Source: Apostichopus japonicus (taxonomy: Eukaryota; Echinodermata; Holothuroidea; Aspidochirotida; Stichopodidae). Taken from it: a stretch of 64,000 bases of DNA. Where the stretch lies: positions 16,748,821-16,812,820 of the forward strand of contig NC_092578.1 in NCBI RefSeq assembly GCF_037975245.1, given 5' to 3'. The first letter of the stretch is position 1. Each line of letters opens with the position of its first letter. Below are positions 11,493 to 24,860 of this stretch, one piece after another. Under the pieces are notes generated by a model. That model made no database searches and was not told the DNA's origin. It worked only from the letters and a program-made list of their open reading frames with translations. Made by a program: the position numbers and the translations under genes.

Positions 11493-13390
11493 CAATTTTA
11501 TGGTATCACTTGCTAAAAAAAAAAACCCCAGTGCTAAGAAAAATCTACTGGCTCAAATCAAGTTTTTCTCTAGCAATTTTTCTTACATGACAACATATTT
11601 CAATTACTGTAGAGGCTTATGAGAGTGACCAAGCATATTTATGCTAATAATAAACAGTAATAGCAGGGCGTATGTTAGGTGGGGAAATCATACCGAATAT
11701 TGTTTTTACTGTGTTTCCGTTCTTAAACGTCCGTAGCCTTATTTTTTTTTTCTCTGGAAAAACAACCAAACTCAACAGGCATTTATTAGCTTGTATATAT
11801 AGCCCCAATTTCAATGCCGGTCATAGGTCATCTTGTAGCTCAGACCAACCCACCAAATGACAGTTATCATAACAGAGTGTTTGGCTGCTATAGTAATCAG
11901 ACACTTGAATCAGATACCTACCTATTACTTCTAAACAAATTCTGAATTTTGGTTTACAACTTGTGACTGAGAATAGGTTGCTGCATCGGAAAGGAGTTGC
12001 TAGGGATGTATCGTGGAAGTAGGGAAATACTTGAACTGGTTGTATACCAAGAGTCTGGGTCACTGTGTGATGATATCACTGAACCATGATCAACAACACT
12101 AAAGCATACATGTGCAAGGGCATAGGACACTGACCTTCAAAATCCTTTAGTGTTAGTCTAAACAATGCTCGTCAAAGAAAGGTGGAGTTTTCTTGTCTAA
12201 GTTGTCTACATGCGTAATTAATTAGCAAAGGGAGAAAGGAAGTTACATTTTTTTCAGTCCGATAAGGATTTATGGCAGCCACCCGATTATACAACACAAT
12301 GGACATTTTCTGGTAATTTTCAGAAGAAAATAAGATAAATTTGTGCATTCTTGTCGACAGCGAGATTGCTCTTGTATGGCAAGTAAACCTGATCAAACAA
12401 CATTGGCATTGCAATGCGCAGTGGTGATTTCACTGTTGTAACAATTCAAAGATGCCATCACAAAGGAATTTTATGTAACATAGCCTAGGCATTTTGATCT
12501 GCTTTCCATTTTTTTCATATTTTCTCCACAGAATATCAGTTGGTTTTGTGGTGTATGGGAAAGGGGGGCAGGGAGATAATAATGAAAGCAAAATATGCTA
12601 AATTAAGTAATTTAGCTACCTCGCATAGTGGCCATAGCTGATGTTTAATGCTGGTGGCAGCTGCCTGGTTAAACGTTTCCCAGAGTCAAGGAATCTGCTG
12701 GTATGGTGAAAACTATAGAGACCCCAAATAAATAAGTTAACAAAGTAAACTGCCAAAAAGACAAAAATGGACAGAGCACATATGCAGTAGTTTACATTAC
12801 ATACCAAAATTTCAAGCCAAGTTAGAAGGCTACATATGTCCAAGAATCAAAAACTACCACGAAGAATGGAAACGACAGGTGGATTCGAGACGATGAAACT
12901 TCCACACAAGAAAATGAGATGTAGGCTTCTGAATGGTAGATTTGGAAAGGAGCTCTGCAATGGTCTCTTCCTGGAGGGGGATGAGAGGAGGGCGGGGGGG
13001 GGGAAGGGAATAGTGCAAGAATGTTAGCAGGTCTGTAGGCTAGGTAGATCAGAGTGCATATGTACACAGGAGGCAGGTAAGCAAGAGATTGAAGTAATAG
13101 AAATTGTTTGCAAATCTTAATTCTGTTGAAGAGACTATAACGTGAAAATGACTACTTGCTTTGTCAACATCAACAACATGAAAACTTGTTGAATCAATTG
13201 TCACAAAATTATGAATACTATATACACATCTATGGTAAAACAGAAGATTTAAAACTCTCAAAAGAAGTGCTTGAAAATGTTTTGTAACTTTTTTTCGGAA
13301 ACTTCTTAGCCATTTAACTATATATATAGGCTCCAGCAATATTTGCATCACTGTGTAGCATTACCTATAATTAAGTGAGGGTATATATAC

Positions 13391-13437
<47 letters not shown>

Positions 13438-13960
13438 GGTAATAAACTAAAGCAAGGGAATAAACAATAACAACGAAACATATTTCCTACCAGACAACCA
13501 ATTGTGAAAAAAGTCCAAAACATACAAATTGTTCATCAAGGTTTATTGATATATATAGTTTTATATAAACAGTATAGGCCTACACTAATTTCTGTGTCAA
13601 TTTTATGAACCATTCAAGTACTACTTGACCTTTTATCATGAACTAACCAAGTATCAGATCAAAGTCTTTACTATCTACCACAGCTCTATAACTAAAAAAA
13701 ACCTGATTTAAACAACTTCACGCTACATAATTAGAATCTTAGACTGGATCTTGACTTACAACAGCAACCACAACAACAAGTTGATTATGTCACGTTATAT
13801 AGTACAGTACTTATCCAGTGATAATAAACACTCTAGCGCACAACAACTTCTCAGGGAATTTTCTACGAGGGCCAGAGAGATACACTGGTTGGAATAAATG
13901 GCCAGACAGTATCAAAATCTCACCAAAATCAGTATACCAGCTTGCAAAGTTATCCCCATT
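11490..13960. other. No gene seen
   Basis: AT-rich sequence with a TA microsatellite at 13380-13430. Short open frames lack splice or coding support. Confidence 0.4.
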
Positions 13961-14034
13961 CTGTGTAGCAAAGTATGGCATTCATTTGCTTTAGACCCTC
14001 CCTTTTCCCTTCTCCTCCCCCCTCCCCCATCACC

Positions 14035-14097
14035 TTTCCCCACTGCCAAAAGGTTGGCGACAACACTTCCTAAAGGCCCACTGTTGAGAACCCCTGG
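14035..14097 (-). mobile_element. hAT-like transposon end
   Basis: On the minus strand it reads CAGGGGTTCTCAACAGTGGG. This matches the usual hAT terminal pattern CAGGGGTTCTCAA. A second end was not located, so it is probably a relic. Confidence 0.45.
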
Positions 14098-14276
14098 TGA
14101 AGGGAGAATAGGAGGGTAAGAAATAAGTATATATGCCAGGGGTAAGGATCGAACTAGGGTTATGAGGTATGTTCAGACTATATAGATATATAAATATATA
14201 TATAGATACAGTATATAGGAAAGTCTGTTAGTGTAGTAGGAGACAGGTAAGAGCGGAGTTAAGTCAATATATGAAC

Positions 14277-14279
<3 letters not shown>

Positions 14280-14350
<71 letters not shown>

Positions 14351-14375
14351 TATATATATAATATATATATATATA
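14280..14375. repeat. (TA)n microsatellite
   Basis: About 95 bp of almost pure TA/AT dinucleotides in three blocks. Similar tracts occur at 9350-9400, 11233-11280 and 13380-13430. Confidence 0.97.
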
Positions 14376-15724
14376 TGAACATTGTACAGAGTACATAGTA
14401 AGAGAAATCCGTAGTAGGAAGTCATGAACAAGGACACAGATGCATATATATCATTCATTATGTCAAAGTATCCAAAATGATATCAAGGATATAGATGAAG
14501 TACAGTATTATAAATTTACAAAGTTACACATTTATACAATAGTACAACATTAATTAATCTTAATTGCTTGTATTTTACATATTATGTTAATTGATTTATA
14601 TTCTCTGGCACATGTAATACTGCATTGTCAAAAGCAAACTATATGTACATATAAACACTGCAGCAGCCATAGCTTATTTTTATGATATAAATGACAAAAT
14701 CCCTTAGAACTGCTAAATCATACTCTCCAGATCCCGGATACACAGGTTCATATGACTACCATCCACTACTTCCCAGCATGAAGTAGTTAATATATTATAC
14801 AGAGCACGGATATTTTGCAATATTTCGTTGCAGGCCTTATACATATTATAAAGCATCAGATTGCCCCTGCGCTACACAGTCAAAAATCCGTTCGTTCGGT
14901 AATCAAGAGATCCTGGCAGCGTGCCAAGTTGTAGTAGTAGTACTACTACTACGACTATTACTACGACTGCGGATTCTGAACTCCATCTAGCGTACTTCTC
15001 GGTGGAAGTTGTTGATTCTGCTTGGAATGCTATCAATGGGGCTTTTAGTGGGTAGCCTATATAGTTTGCCAATAACATATCCTGCTACAAACATGTACTG
15101 AATACTGTATACATTTGCAGTACAGTATGTGTGTGTGTGTGTGTATATTTGCATGTATGTATTTGAGTATCTATATATATACACTTGTATTAATATGGGC
15201 AATGTCTCTGAACAGCAACATGTCAATAAAAAACAAATAAAACACAAAACAAATGAAAGACACGAATTAGCTACAGCAGAGCAAAATGATAGTAAAAATT
15301 TCAACTTCCATCGATTTAGACATCATGTTATATATGCCACTTAATACAAACCCTTTCATCAATACATTTTGTAACATTTAAAAATGACTATAAAGCCACA
15401 TTTCAATGAACTGAAGTATACACTAAAAAGCTGTGCTTGTGTTATCTCTATGTTGGATCATTCTCCAAGAATCAATGGACAAAGAAAGGGAGGCGGAAGA
15501 AGGAACAGTTGCTAGGTTACACAAATAGGTAAAATCCATTAGTAAACCAAGAATAGGTTATTAGGACTATATAAAGTACAGTAGTTGTACTGAAATATGA
15601 TCTGTAAAAGTCGGACACCAAAACAGGTTTAAACTAAGTTTTAAAGAAGAATGGACTGGTAAATCAAGACAATTCATGAAAGAGTCCAAAATTAATTTAG
15701 GGTAATTTAAATAATATAAAACTG

Positions 15725-15835
15725 TTGGCAAACTGCTTATCCACTAGAGAGCCTGTGTAGGAGAATGTGTAAAAGTAAGTTGGCCTGACGTTTCGATCCT
15801 AGCAGGATCTTCTTCAAAGGCTAAATGACAAGTGG
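15725..15835 (-). ncRNA. Degenerate hammerhead-ribozyme-like motif, Penelope-type repeat relic
   Basis: The minus strand of 15782-15821 can fold as GCCT, then TTGAAGA (core CUGANGA with C3 changed), a GATCC/GGATC stem with a 5-nt loop, GAAA, CGTC, and AGGC closing stem I. This order and the GAAAC-GTC end are those of hammerheads embedded in Penelope-like retroelements (family knowledge). One extra A precedes the stem. The neighbouring AAACTGCTTATC-ACT-GAGAG also occurs at 44783, pointing to a dispersed element. No reverse transcriptase remains. Confidence 0.45.
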
Positions 15836-15985
15836 GTAAGGGTAATTTAAACTGAAAAGACCAACTTGAGGTTTAACTAAGTCAGCTGGCCTGGCAAACA
15901 ATTCTTGGTCAGATCTATTGTCAGTCAACTATATATTGATCGTCGCTTGTTTCTACAGCCAAACGAATGGAGTTCTTCAGCGTAA

Positions 15986-16375
15986 CCAACAGAGGGCGCT
16001 GTCACGTCGGTCCTAACGTGCAAGATCCATACTGTTTAACGATCTCTGAAATGAAGTTACAGGATCATGTGAGAGCGCTCACAAGCTACAAACTCGACGT
16101 GACGTGATTCGTGATTGACCGGTTTCACTTGTGCAGTTACGCAGAATGAAAAACATGCTTTGGGATGAACACAAGTTGAGGTGCTTAAAACAGTCAGCCC
16201 CGACTTGAAACTGAAAATATGTTTCGGACGATAGCTCTCTTCTCGAATAATTACAAACGGAATTGTACATATACTGTATACTACTATAACGATCGACTTG
16301 CGGTAACATTATGATCTGCGGTTGGACATTGCAGCTTGTCAAGTCTCTCAGAACCGGATATGACAGCGCCCTCTA
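15986..16375. other. Short element or regulatory pair bounded by inverted AGAGGGCGCTGTCA
   Basis: AGAGGGCGCTGTCA at 15991-16004 is repeated inverted at 16361-16374. Flanking bases add partial symmetry (CGTCGGT against TATCCGGTT). The interior is CpG-richer than its surroundings. Two readings fit: a MITE about 390 bp long, or two CTCF-type sites facing each other. Confidence 0.5.
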
Positions 16376-17109
16376 TTAACTATTGGGCATGACTGGAGAG
16401 CACATTTTTTCTTTTTTTTTGTGATTTGATGATTTTTGTCACAAAAGAGCAAATTAACTTTAGCAAACATTACTCTATGTAAGGTAATATATATAGTGTG
16501 ATGATAGCCTATTATAACCTATCAATAAATTCTGAGATTGTTATATTTTGTCTTACTCTGGAAGAGACAACTTGAGCAAATCTATGCTAGAGGTGTGCTG
16601 AAGCGACATATATTTATTCTCTTCTTGCCTAGATCTACATTTTACACTTAGCTAGCATTTCCAGAGTAATTATAGCCCTGTTCAAAGTTCATGTCTATAA
16701 CATTAAGGTACTACAAAGAGGCCATGGTACATTTGAGTCAACTAGTTTCGTTCAAAAGGAAAGATAATTAAAATTCCACCTGCAAAAGTTAATCTGTCAC
16801 TTAAAAAGTCAACAGGAAATCCACAAGAAACACTCAATATTACCTCAAAACTTCAATGGTTTTGACATTACAAGGAAATAAATCATTAAAACATAACAAT
16901 TCATGAGACACAGACGAAAAAGCTATTGGATGAAAAAGTGTTCTTTGATCATAAAAAAAAAAAAAAGGTTACGAATTTGCTACTTTATAGCAGTTTGATT
17001 ACTGTTATATCGGCATAAATCTCGTCGTTACATAGTGGCGTTACATAGTTATCAAGTGGCATGCAATGCTGTGTGAATATTTATACAGCTTTTGTCAGCA
17101 TCAAATGAT

Positions 17110-17165
17110 GGGAAAGTGCAGATATGGAAGTGGGAGACAGGTAAGAGAGGAGCGAAGTAAATTCT
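17110..17165 (+). repeat. Copy of the GAGACAGGTAAG repeat family
   Basis: GTGGGAGACAGGTAAGAGAG then GAGCGAAGTAAATT. Only the 3' part is evident. Confidence 0.7.
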
Positions 17166-18619
17166 AATGTCAAAACAAATGGTAAGGGTGGGGGGTTGGA
17201 GGGGGTAGAGGGGGTAGAGGGGGTCAGAAAGCATGCTGCAAACATACCCCACGCTCTATTGTTCCACAACCAATTCATAAACACTCTTTATTACAAGTTG
17301 CAATTTTCAGTACATAATACTGTTATGTAGAAACCGTACTATTTCAGCAACAGGTTTGAAAACAAGCTATGTACATACAAACCATGTATAAGAGTTGTTC
17401 AAATGGTGCAATTTTTGTAATATTCAAATTAAGCACACAAAAAAAGAAAGAAACACAAAAAACATTCTCTACAAATTTTACTTGCATTTTCAACAACACT
17501 TTACGTCTACTTCCGTGGGGACAACCTCAAAACAGCCTAAAATTTTGATAAGGAAAATAAAACAACTAAATCAGTTTTCCTGTAATAACTATCACCTCCG
17601 GAACAATCAAAACAAGCCTACGACCAGGAAGTTTAGACCACTTCAACAAGGATATTGAAGTTTGGTTTCAAGTTGAAAGTGATACGAGTGTGCATGTAGG
17701 TGAGAGCATGTTACAAAAACGCATATAACTTATAGAGCCCTACTGGATAGGTTATCTGACCTCTATATGATGGTGGTATCATAAAGTGCTTCACAATTTC
17801 ATGAAGGTGAGCAGAAAAACTTGACTTAACTTTATAAGCACCACAAAAAAATAGATATACCTATATGCTATAACAATCTGCTCTCATAGCATATATTCCA
17901 CTCTGGCACTAACAAAGGGGCGCACTTCACCGGTGTGGAGGAGTTTTGATCACAGCTCGATGCTAACCTGTCTCCCCATTACTACTGCACTAAGGAACAC
18001 ACAGTGGAATCAAGAGAAATCGGGGGGGGGAAGCAGGATATAATCCACTGATAGCAACCGTCATCAGCTTTTAAAAAGATTCGAAAGACAGCAAAAGTTG
18101 TGATTCTTGTTTAAAAGCACATTGGACATCTATTGACTTCAAATGACCTTTGACCCCACCAAAAAACAGAGATTTTTGTACTTGTTATGGGCAGTCCATG
18201 CACTCAAGTATTATATTTGCCAACATTCCCTTCCTTTGTGATAAAAACTAGGGTGTCAAACACATGTATGTATACACACATTCACATACCAATATCTATC
18301 TTTATGTATTTATATATATATTTATATATCACACTGACAAACCAGGAGTAACATCTATTGACATTTTTCGGTCCCTCTGGGTGAGACCTTCAGCTGATAC
18401 TTGGCAATGGAAACTATACATTACTCCTTGTTTGTCAATTATGAGACAAATCTCATATCTTTGTCTATATATGATACATTAGATTTACTTCCCTAGTTCT
18501 GTCCCGTTCATTATTAGCTTTCTCCTCTTTGTTTGAGTACATATTTTTTCACAGCCCCGATTTTGTCTTACAGTGCAGTGCACCACCGTGGCCACCCAAC
18601 AGATACGTGTAATCATTTA

Positions 18620-18800
18620 TCCGGTATCGCACGGCAAAATGCTATGCAAAACTGTGCAAATTGCTACACAGGTGCAACAGATGTACAGTGGTTTTTGTAC
18701 ACAGGGACCATAGTATTTTACAAGAGACACGAAGCAGAGCCTTCAAACTGCTACACAAAACATATTTGAATACTTAAATGATTCCCTGCCCCAACATCCC
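18620..18800 (+). repeat. Dispersed repeat, copy 1 (partner at 47090)
   Basis: CAAAATGCTATGCAAA, then TTTTTGT-TACA-AGG-ACCA, then CTGTTACACAAAA-like segments occur in the same order at 47105-47245. The family is unidentified and the copies are fairly diverged. Confidence 0.55.
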
Positions 18801-20454
18801 GCAGACTGGAATCTCATTATGGTATCGAGCACTCTGAGTGATAGGCTACTTACATGCTAAGTGTAGCATGGCAAGAAATCTGTGCAGGAAACAGAGCATC
18901 GCAAAGAGGATATTTTTCATGAACTGAGGGTTTAATCGAGTCCGATGATATGACCCTGATATGAGTCACGTAATATGTTAAAGGTCATTTGGGGAATACA
19001 TATATTTGTTCGAACAGATGTTCATCGCACAGCGTACAGTAAATGTGTCACAGTCTCTATGTCCAAACTGTTCCACCCGAGGACCAAAATACGATCGCAT
19101 ATCAATTTCTTCAAAAAGTGATTAATACCATAAGTGATATAATTAGCAACTTTCCAACTACAACTTTTTCCGTCTGTATTGCTGTTTTTTTTTCGTATAA
19201 ATGTTTTTCTTTCCTTTTCGTTTGGTAATTTTGCGATCGTATCATCAAGTTTACCGTTCCCAAAGACTCGGTGAATTTTGAAGCCTCGGGAATATGAAGA
19301 ACCCTCCATGGGTGTATACGATTAGGTGACAAGTACGTACAGGTTAAATTTACAAAGGAAAACACCTTGTCTCATAGCCTCTTCTGGAAAACCCATTTGT
19401 CTGTCATTCAGTATAGATAAAGGAATCAAAAGTAACTCAAATCAAGACATTCCAGCACACAAGTATTGTGGGCGTATTTATATTGATGTCACATACCATA
19501 TATAAATAAACTACACAATTTTTTTTATCACGAGTGTCGTTTTACGTGTCTGAAGGAATATGGAAGGTTGCAGTAAACTGGCATAAGTTCATCATGTTCT
19601 GTTTAATATTTGTAGCATTTTGTATCAAGTTGCAAATTTCTGGCAACCTTAACGAGACCCACCCCAAGTATTTCTTTAAATTAAAATGTTAAAATGGATA
19701 TATCATGCTAAGACAACATTCTGAATATTTTTTACCCAAATTCATCACCACTTATATCTGATTACATTCAATTTTCTTTAATATTTTGTAGCCAAGACAT
19801 ACATACATACAATGAGCAAAATAAGAAAAGTTTCACTTTTTGCTTCTTTTTTGTTGTTGCTAACTTTCCCTTCCTACTTTTATTATTTGGAATAATTACT
19901 GGTTGGTCATGCTAATTGAGAGCATAAATTGTTACAGAAATGTTTTGCAAAGTCTCTTTTAACCAAAGTTGAGATTAATGAATGTTCAATAAAGTAGTCA
20001 CAGTATGTACAGTCTGACAAGATTGGATGCATGTAGCATGCAGTTACGAGACAACTACGATTCGGTTACAAGTTTGAAGGTCAAAACAATTACCAATAAA
20101 TATGTAGGTAGAAAACTTATGTATTCTTACAGTTAGGACAGAGCTTTGAATTTCATTTGATTTATTGGCCACATTTGTATTTTACATGATCACAATAATT
20201 CAATTTACACTAAAAAAGAATCCTCTCCAAATTCTCTCCCCTACACCCATCCCACCCCACCTCCCCCCTCTCCCACACCCTCACCCACCACTGATTTTCT
20301 CACTCTTCATCTCTGATTTAAACAAACTTTTTCGCAAGAAATCTGTATTTGGGGTTATAATCACGGTGTTACCCCTTTTTTCAAAGGTCAAAATGCTCTG
20401 CCTAAGTTTATTTGATGTTTACAACGTTAGTTAATGTTCATGCTGCTCTACAGT

Positions 20455-20640
20455 TGATATGATCCTACTGTCGTCCTATCGACAATGTTTTGTAATCGAT
20501 CCGGGCCGAGAGACTGACACGACCTACATTCCGAATCGATCTGCCCGCACCCAGCGGACGGGAGACCGACGATCCAACCCGAACTAGATCTGTGTTCTAC
20601 ATGTTCTCGTAATATAAACCGTGACACATATAAGTAAACG
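20455..20640. other. CpG-rich patch, possibly solo-LTR-like
   Basis: A 150-bp block with many CpGs (ATCGATCCGGGCCGAGAGAC and CGGACGGGAGACCGACGATC) in AT-rich DNA. On the minus strand it could start TGTCACGG, as LTRs often do, but I could not define a matching end or a target duplication. No open frame spans it. Confidence 0.25.
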
Positions 20641-21027
20641 GTAAGACTCCATTTACCACTGATTTAACTTCTTTCTTTTTTTCATCCATTTTCTTAAAAT
20701 CAAAACAGCTTCCCTAACATAGACTGCACAAAAACAAAACTGGGACAAAATTAACACAAAAGCAAAATACTCTTGAAGATTCCACAAGAGAATATGAAAT
20801 GTTTTAGCAGGGCTTTTTTTTTTCTTTTCTTTTTTCCAGTTGTTGAATTTGTTGATAACAGGCCCTGGTCCCCAAGAGAAATAACATTTGTAGGTCTAAA
20901 ATGACAGCAATGAGTGATAAGAACAAGCACTGCGGAAGGGAGGCATACACTCTGCAATTTGCATTTGTAGGCCATACCTCTTCTGATTCAAAAGAACTGG
21001 AAACAACCAGAATGCAAAATGCATTGA

Positions 21028-23546
21028 GGTTTCGATGACTTTAATGCACTAGACTTCTGCTTGTTAGTATAACCAGAACTAGCTGTTACAATAACACTAT
21101 GACATGCTAACACAGGTCAGTCTACTGTACGTGGTTATACACACCTCCATCAAAAGCAATAGGGTTCTTGTACTCAATGTTATGAATCCACACACCAAGT
21201 ATTACAAAACCAAACCAAATCTCTTAATAACTTCGCACATTAGGGTTGCAGAGGAGTCCACTTATGGACAAGTTAGATTGGAATATGCCCACGAAACTTC
21301 AAAGAATCAACTTGAAAGAAGCTAATACAGGTCACTGGAGGTCAACCTGAGGTCAAAGGTCACCCAAATGCAGTTCGACCATTGTATTACAATAGCGTAA
21401 CTCTCAACCCTGTCAGTGGTAGTTTCACAAGTTATCGGGAAAAAAACACATTTTGACCCATAAATGACCTTGGATCACATCACGGTTATTTTGGAAAATG
21501 TGTCCCTACTTCATTCACAACTTGTCCTAATATACCAGCCATGTCAGACTTCGTGACTAGAAGTTGTTGCAAAAATTAGCAAAGTTGGGAGTTTTTGGCA
21601 CATAATCAACCTTGAATGACCTTGGATGACCTAATGGTTTTTATCAAAAATGTTCCTCTTGATGATGTGCACTCTGTCCTAAAATCCCAACCTTGATGGA
21701 CATTTGGTTCTCACGTTATTGCAAAAATACTAGTTTTTGAACCCTAATTGACCTTTGTTGACCTTGGACCATATTACCGTTATGTTTTGAAATGATCCCT
21801 TACCCCATTCACAACTAGTCCCAAAATATCAACCATGTCGGAACCGTCAATGGTAGTTTCACAAGTTATTGAGAAAAAAACACATTTTGACCCATAAATG
21901 ACCTTTGGTGACCTTGGATCACATCACGGTTATTTTTGAAAATGTGTCCCTACTCCATTCACAACTTGTCCTAATATACCAGCCATGTCAGACTTTGTGA
22001 CTAGAAGTTGTTGCAAAAATTAGCATAAGTTGGGAGTTTTTTGCACATAATCAACCTTGAATGACCTTGAATGACCTATTGGTTTTTATCAAAAATTTTC
22101 CCCTTGATTATGTGCACTCTGTCCTAAAATCCCAACCTTGAGGGACATTTGGTTCTCACATTATTGCAAAAATACTAGTTTTTGACCCCTAATTGACCTT
22201 TGTTGACCTTGGATCATATTACCGTTATGTTTTGAAATGATCCCTTACCCCATTCACAACTAGTCCCAAAATATCAACCATGTCGGACCCTGTCAGTGGT
22301 AGTTTCACAAGTTATTGAGGGAAAAAACACATTTTGACCCATAAATGACCTTTGGTGACCTTGGATCACATCACGGTTATTTTTGAAAATGTGTCCCTAC
22401 TCCATTCACAACTTGTCCTAATTTACCAGCCATGTCAGACTTCGTGACTAGAAGTTGTTGCAAAAATTAGCATAAGTTGGGAGTTTTTGGCACATAATCA
22501 ACCTTGAATGACCTTGGATGACCTAATGGTTTTTATCAAAAATGTTTCTCTTGATGATGTGCACTCTGTCCTAAAATTTGTTTGGCCTACAATGTACACA
22601 CATAATGTTATTGCTAGAAATGTATCAAAACCAACCTTTGGCCCCTCATAACTTGAGAACTGGGTGTCCGATTGAAGCGGGAGTTGGTTTCCTATATTCA
22701 GCACAAAAAGCTCTATCATATGTCAGCAATTTTTTAAACTTATCTTTGTTCTATTTTGTTTTGTCCCGTATCTCCTAAAATGAGCATATTTTTTAAGATT
22801 TGACCTTTGACCTTTTGACCTCGCAGTCAGATGTAGTTTGACACGCTGATTCCAAAAAGCAACATGACAAGTCTGTGCGACCATCCTAACTGTACTTATT
22901 AAAAAAACAAAAACATTGACCTCTGATAACTTCGCACACGAAGGTCGCACAGGGGTCAACTATGGACCATTTTGATCGGAAGGTGCCTTTGACATCCGAT
23001 TATGGCCACGAAAATTCAAATAACCCAAAAAACTGATAAAGGTCACCGGAGGTCAACCTGAGGTCAAAGGTCACCTAGATGCGAGTCGACTCCCTGATTA
23101 CACTAGCGCAACTCCCAACCTTCACGGACATTTGGTTCTCAAGTTATTGCAAAAATACTAGTTTTTGACCCCTGATTGACCTTTGTTGACCTTGGATCAC
23201 ATGACCGTTATGTTTGGAAATGATCCCTTACCCCATTCACAACTGGTCCCAAAATATCAACCATGTCGGATCCTGTCAATGGAAGTTATTGCTTGTTTTA
23301 ATATTTTGGTTTTTGGCCTCTAACTGACCTTTGGTGACCTTCACAGGCAACACAAAAAATAGGGCACATCTACTCAATGTAGTACTCATATACACCAAAT
23401 ATTAGATTGGTCCAAGCTTCCCTACTTGAGATACCGTGTTTACAAGCCAGGCGTCACACACACACACACACACATACATACATACACACACACATACACA
23501 CGCTCTCTGCCTGCATGAATGCATAGGTTACGATTTCATCGAAACC
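21028..23546 (+). mobile_element. Helentron-like non-autonomous element, copy 1
   Basis: GGTTTCGATGA at 21028-21038 is the exact inverse of TCATCGAAACC at 23536-23546. The body holds about 440-bp direct repeats (GGTAGTTTCACAAGTTAT at 21418, 21852, 22298) saturated with TGACCT/AGGTCA. A (CA)n(CATA)n tract precedes a terminal hairpin (GGTTACGAT, loop, ATCGAAACC). Short subterminal inverted repeats, internal tandem units, a microsatellite and a 3' hairpin are the architecture of Helentron-type elements (family knowledge). No Rep-helicase gene. Confidence 0.7.
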
Positions 23547-24042
23547 AAAAACTATTGGGGACTGGAGAAGCACAATGATCAAGGAAAACAGCTTCCTGAC
23601 ACAGATGGGATATTACATGTTCGAAACAGAAGGACAAAATTGCTGAATTTCCATTCCGAGGGGGAAAAAGCTAACAGAGAGAGTTGTACTCCATAAATAT
23701 GCAATTGAACAGTCTGACCACTTTACTGTACAAGGTTAGAGCCTTGCTCTGGTTCTTCTGTATAAATGAAAGTGTTTGAGGGAAGATAGAGACAACCTTA
23801 ACCAGTACTTACTACTATCACCTTGAGATGAAAATGTACTACTGTTATTTATGAGGTAAACAATGGGGGAGGGGGGGGGGACCTGGCGTCTGACAAAGGA
23901 TTGTTGATATATACTTTGGTTAGATCCACACCATTATTCAAGGTATGCTTGAGACAAAAAGAAGAAAATAAATGTGCCCAAGTTGTCCTTTCGACCAGAT
24001 GACCTGAACCACAGTAAATTACATGTTGTGACCTTAATTTTG

Positions 24043-24860
24043 ACATGGTATGTTTGGAGCACAAACGTACAGTAGAACGTGTAATACTGTAGCTCAAATC
24101 TGAAATCCACTGAATGTTTAGTCTACGAATAAAATTACTCAGGATTAACCAATGTCATGAATATCACTCTTGTAACTTCTTGTAACACCACAAACCCCCC
24201 ACCCCCCCTAATTCCGCCAAGTTTACCCACCCTCTCTTGTCTATACTATACCTGTGTTCCACACAAACGTAAAAAAAAACTTCCTATTTTAAAATTTAAA
24301 TTTGACAGAACGGCTGCCAATACCTAGTGTGCACGCACTTTCATTTAAACTTTACAAGTGGATCCAAACAATTTGTGTCCAGAGCAGGGAAAAAAAAAAT
24401 TATTTGCCATTTTATTTAGGGTTTCTCTGAAATCTGAAAAATTCATGTGAATAACATTCCATGGAATTATTATTGCCGTGAAGCCGGGTCACAGAGGGTG
24501 CACAGTGTTAAAAGGTTACCAGGACATTCTAGGCGCGGTAGAATGAGGGTGCTAAGGCTGTGGCGAGACAGGTAAGCGAGGAGCGAAGTAAATTTATTAT
24601 TGTGAATGTTCATATGCACCAGATGTTTCATCCAGGAACCACTGTAAATACATATACTGTACCCTTAATTTTGCATGTTTTTTTATGGTATGTTTCGAGC
24701 ACATGCGTACGTGCAGAACGTGTACTAGCTCGACTCTGAAATCCACTGAATATTTTAGTCACATACGAACCTTCTCTGAAATTCTGAAAAATTCATGTGA
24801 TAACATTCGTGACGATATTATCGTGACTGTTTGTATGCATCGCATGTTTAATTAATAAAA
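24043..24860 (+). repeat. Local duplication with one copy interrupted
   Basis: GGTATGTTTGGAGCACA, GAACGTGTA, CTGAAATCCACTGAAT and CTGAAAAATTCATGTGA occur in order at 24046-24450 and again at 24688-24800. The first copy is interrupted by a short insertion (next entry); the second is continuous. Confidence 0.85.
24483..24605 (+). mobile_element. About 120-bp SINE-like insertion ending GAGACAGGTAAG...GAAGTAAATTT
   Basis: It interrupts the duplicated sequence between ATTATTGCCGTGAA and ATTATTGTGAA, which look like a target-site duplication. The paralogous site at 24815-24845 (GATATTATCGTGACTG) lacks it. Related copies, whole or partial, lie at 14240, 17132, 17965(-), 28205, 35211-35330(-), 39030 and 45190. 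All share a GGAGACAGGTAAG-like end. No pol III boxes were recognised. Confidence 0.7.

Larger units (their letters stand above)
16380..20435. other. No gene seen; short repeats only
   Basis: Contains two copies of the GAGACAGGTAAG repeat (17132 on plus, 17961 on minus) and one member of a dispersed pair at 18620-18800, whose partner is at 47090-47280. No convincing exon. Confidence 0.4.

Noticed and set aside
16079-16342. Minus-strand ORF of 87 codons (MTSCNVQPQIIML...)
   Set aside because: Falls within the element bounded by inverted AGAGGGCGCTGTCA; no splice sites or recognisable motif.
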